From NCBI RefSeq assembly GCF_010550695.1, contig NZ_JAAGOB010000003.1, positions 186,001 through 250,000 of the forward strand: 64,000 nt of DNA, read 5' to 3'. Position 1 is the stretch's first letter. Each line of letters opens with the position of its first letter. The position numbers were made by a program, and so were the translations under genes. Shown here one piece after another: positions 62,170-64,000 of this stretch. The stretch is from Phytoactinopolyspora alkaliphila. GTDB taxonomy: Bacteria > Actinomycetota > Actinomycetes > Jiangellales > Jiangellaceae. The notes beneath the pieces were generated by a model. The model saw only the letters and a list, made by a program, of their open reading frames with translations, did no database searches and was not told the origin of the DNA.

Positions 62170-63792
62170 TCAAGAACCGCTCACATTCTGCTTGATCTTT
62201 ATGGTGCGATCTGCGTCGTCATCATCGGTTTCCACCATGGGATCGAGCGGGTCGACGATGTGGGATTGGTGTCGCCTATTCGAGTGATTTTTGATCTTGT
62301 GAAGCGCCGAGCGCGTCATCGCCCGCAGATCGGGTTCAAGGAGAAGTAGGGTTCCCGCAGCGATGGTCGCACTCAACGCGCCGGCCACGGCGAGCCCGAG
62401 AAGTGGTGAGCTGGCGGTGATCAATGCTGCCGTGAACCAGCCTGAAATGGCTCCGACCGATCCTGCGACGAAAGATGGAAAATATGCGCCAACGCCCGAT
62501 CGCAAAGATAGCGAGGTGAAGCGAGAAATGATCACTAAGTGGATGCCGGTGATGAGCACGCCGTAGATTGCGGCACGCGAGACCGACACCCAGAGGGCTT
62601 GTCGATCTTCGGGCATGTCTTGCAGCAGCAGGCCGGCGGCGGTGAACGTCCCTACGCTGACGGCAGCAGCCAGCCACGTGATTCCCGCCTGGACGAACGG
62701 ACGGCCCAGCGCTTGCACCAGTGGACCATCAAGGACGATCACGACGCGGATCAAACCGACCAGGCAGAGGACCTGGAGCACCGCGACCGTGCTGTTCCAT
62801 TCGCTGCCCAGGAGGCCGACGAGCGGCTCCGCGACACCTGCCAGCACTCCAAGCACGGGAAGAGCTGCGATTGCGCTTACTCTCATCAATCTGCGAAGCC
62901 GTCGCGCGAACTCGTCATGCTCATCTTGGTGTGGTGACAACTCGGGGAGGGCAACCGTCTGAACAGGGCGCGACGCAATGGTGACGATCATGTCGATGAG
63001 GCGCGATGCAAGCTGGTAGATGCCCACAACGAAGGGTCCGAAGAAGATCCCGATCAGCAGGACATCGGCGCGATTGTTCGCAAAGACCGCGATGCTGGAG
63101 AGGAACGAACCCGTCGAGAATCCCAGAAGATCCCGAGCGCATCGAGAAGAGAACCGGAACCGTGGCCGCCAGCCACTGACCGCCCAGAGTACCGCTAGGG
63201 AGACAACCGAGGTGGTCAGCTGCTGGGCAACGATGGCCCAAGCGCCCCAGCCAATGAGAGCTCCGACTATTCCGATCACGCCGCCCGCGCTGACTCCGAT
63301 GAGGCTTCGCGCGGCCAGTGCGCGGAAGTTCATGTGGCGAGTAAGTAAAGCTCTCTGCACCGTAGTGAGCGCCTCAACCACGACGAGCGCCGACAGTGCC
63401 ATGATGATGGGCCGAAGCTCCGGCAGATCATTGACCCCGGCCCACCACCCGGCGAATGCGACGCTCGCCGCAGTCAAAACACCGCTGATCGTCAACACCA
63501 ACCAGAACGCGGTGTCGAGATGCCTCCCGCTCAGATCCTTACGTTGAATGATCGCCGACGCCATGCCCTGGCGCTGAACCATCTGAACGAAGGCCACATA
63601 GACCATGGCCATCGCAACCACGCCGTACGTGCGAGGACCAAGTAGGGCCGCCAGCGCGAAGGAGATCACCAATGTGAGGACCTGGCCTCCGCCGTCCATC
63701 GTGAACGCCCAGCCCACCGACCGAAGAAACCCAGCGCGGCCGTGCGTCGATCGCCGCGTGGTGTGCTCGTCCGGTGCCATGGGGGTGGTCAC
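62170..63792 (-). CDS. polysaccharide flippase (Wzx-like)
   Basis: A 540-residue membrane protein with about 14 helices of the polysaccharide biosynthesis/MATE-like family (SVGWAFTMDGGGQVLTLVISFALAALLGPRTYGVVAMAMVYVAF; MASAIIQRKDLS; FSTGSFLSSIAVFANNRADVLLIGIFFGPFVVGIYQLASRLIDM). It flips lipid-linked repeat units to the outer face for the Wzy-type polymerase at 52.5 kb. I use GTG 63792, which overlaps the previous gene's stop (GTGA); ATG 63780 is an alternative. The charged tail of about 50 residues is not conserved. Confidence 0.87.
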   Translation of the reverse strand: MTTPMAPDEHTTRRSTHGRAGFLRSVGWAFTMDGGGQVLTLVISFALAALLGPRTYGVVAMAMVYVAFVQMVQRQGMASAIIQRKDLSGRHLDTAFWLVLTISGVLTAASVAFAGWWAGVNDLPELRPIIMALSALVVVEALTTVQRALLTRHMNFRALAARSLIGVSAGGVIGIVGALIGWGAWAIVAQQLTTSVVSLAVLWAVSGWRPRFRFSSRCARDLLGFSTGSFLSSIAVFANNRADVLLIGIFFGPFVVGIYQLASRLIDMIVTIASRPVQTVALPELSPHQDEHDEFARRLRRLMRVSAIAALPVLGVLAGVAEPLVGLLGSEWNSTVAVLQVLCLVGLIRVVIVLDGPLVQALGRPFVQAGITWLAAAVSVGTFTAAGLLLQDMPEDRQALWVSVSRAAIYGVLITGIHLVIISRFTSLSLRSGVGAYFPSFVAGSVGAISGWFTAALITASSPLLGLAVAGALSATIAAGTLLLLEPDLRAMTRSALHKIKNHSNRRHQSHIVDPLDPMVETDDDDADRTIKIKQNVSGS

Positions 63793-64000
63793 AAAGGTGA
63801 GACGACGACGTCGCCGAACGTCGCGTCGACATGGTGGGCGATGAGAAGGACGGAACCAGTTGCGGGTCCGTCGTCCTCGACGAGGGTCAAGCCCCAGGCC
63901 GCGGGCTCTGTCGAGTCTTGCGGCCACCATTTATAGCTGTACCGGTAGCCACCGGAAACGCTCTCGACTCGGGCCTTCATGACATAGGTGGTATTGAAGT
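63789..64000 (-). CDS. C-terminal part of an unidentified protein, cut by window
   Basis: The frame is open to the window edge; only about 70 C-terminal residues are visible (YRYSYKWWPQDSTEPAAWGL then LVEDDGPATGSVLLIAHHVD). The Trp-rich beta pattern resembles a LamG/concanavalin-like carbohydrate-binding end, a weak assignment. Its stop overlaps the flippase GTG, so it belongs to the same transcript. Confidence 0.5.
   Translation of the reverse strand, partial: FNTTYVMKARVESVSGGYRYSYKWWPQDSTEPAAWGLTLVEDDGPATGSVLLIAHHVDATFGDVVVSPL

Overview
This 64 kb window is high-GC actinobacterial chromosome. GTG and TTG starts are common, many genes overlap by 1-4 bases, and some promoters look leaderless. 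The gene complement would fit a Jiangellales-like organism, but that placement is an inference made without any database search.

Layout. 1-2.3 kb holds TCA-cycle genes (mdh, cut by the window edge, and icd), followed by a repeat-rich gap. 2.5-9.4 kb holds an unrecognised protein, an ArsR/DUF2087 regulator, a siderophore-interacting reductase behind an iron box, and a deoR-galT-galE-galK operon with 4-base overlaps. 9.6-15.8 kb is a complete Mrp cation/proton antiporter operon (A/B fused, C, D, E, F, G). 16-25.9 kb holds pgm, a CBS membrane protein, trpS, a 2'-5' RNA ligase-like protein, a YihY protein, a divergent MarR/methyltransferase pair with clear operators, a TetR regulator and mgtE. 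The mgtE leader carries an M-box (Mg2+) riboswitch, a promoter and a possible small leader ORF. 26.5-33 kb holds a fatty-acid desaturase, a leaderless HTH/endonuclease-like gene pair beside tRNA-Gln(TTG), then glmU-prs-rplY-pth.

33-52.5 kb is the most unusual part. It is a lasso-peptide locus of the kinase-containing (paeninodin-like) type with two different precursor genes. Precursor A2 (41147-41278, TTG start) sits between the RRE protein B1 and cyclase C2, followed by protease B2 and an HPr-kinase-like lasso kinase. The ABC exporter and the nucleotidyltransferase-family partner lie 5 kb away on the other strand. A second precursor, A1 (34567-34740, minus), is divergent from a second, diverged cyclase-like protein C1. 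A1 has a textbook lasso leader, but its core has no Asp/Glu at ring positions 7-9. Both precursors end in Ser, the residue modified by known lasso kinases. A sulfate-activation operon (cysQ-cysD-cysN) and an alpha/beta hydrolase lie between the two halves.

52.5-64 kb is an exopolysaccharide locus (polymerase, chain-length protein, pyruvyl transferase, F420-type oxidoreductase, two GT2 glycosyltransferases, methyltransferase, secreted beta-helix protein, flippase). It probably works with the priming sugar-phosphate transferase at 33.1 kb, so the lasso genes sit inside an envelope-polysaccharide region. Parts of 58.6-62.3 kb look lower in GC by eye, which suggests acquired DNA. Several gaps hold strong inverted repeats, including a perfect 40-bp-arm palindrome at 23.7 kb.
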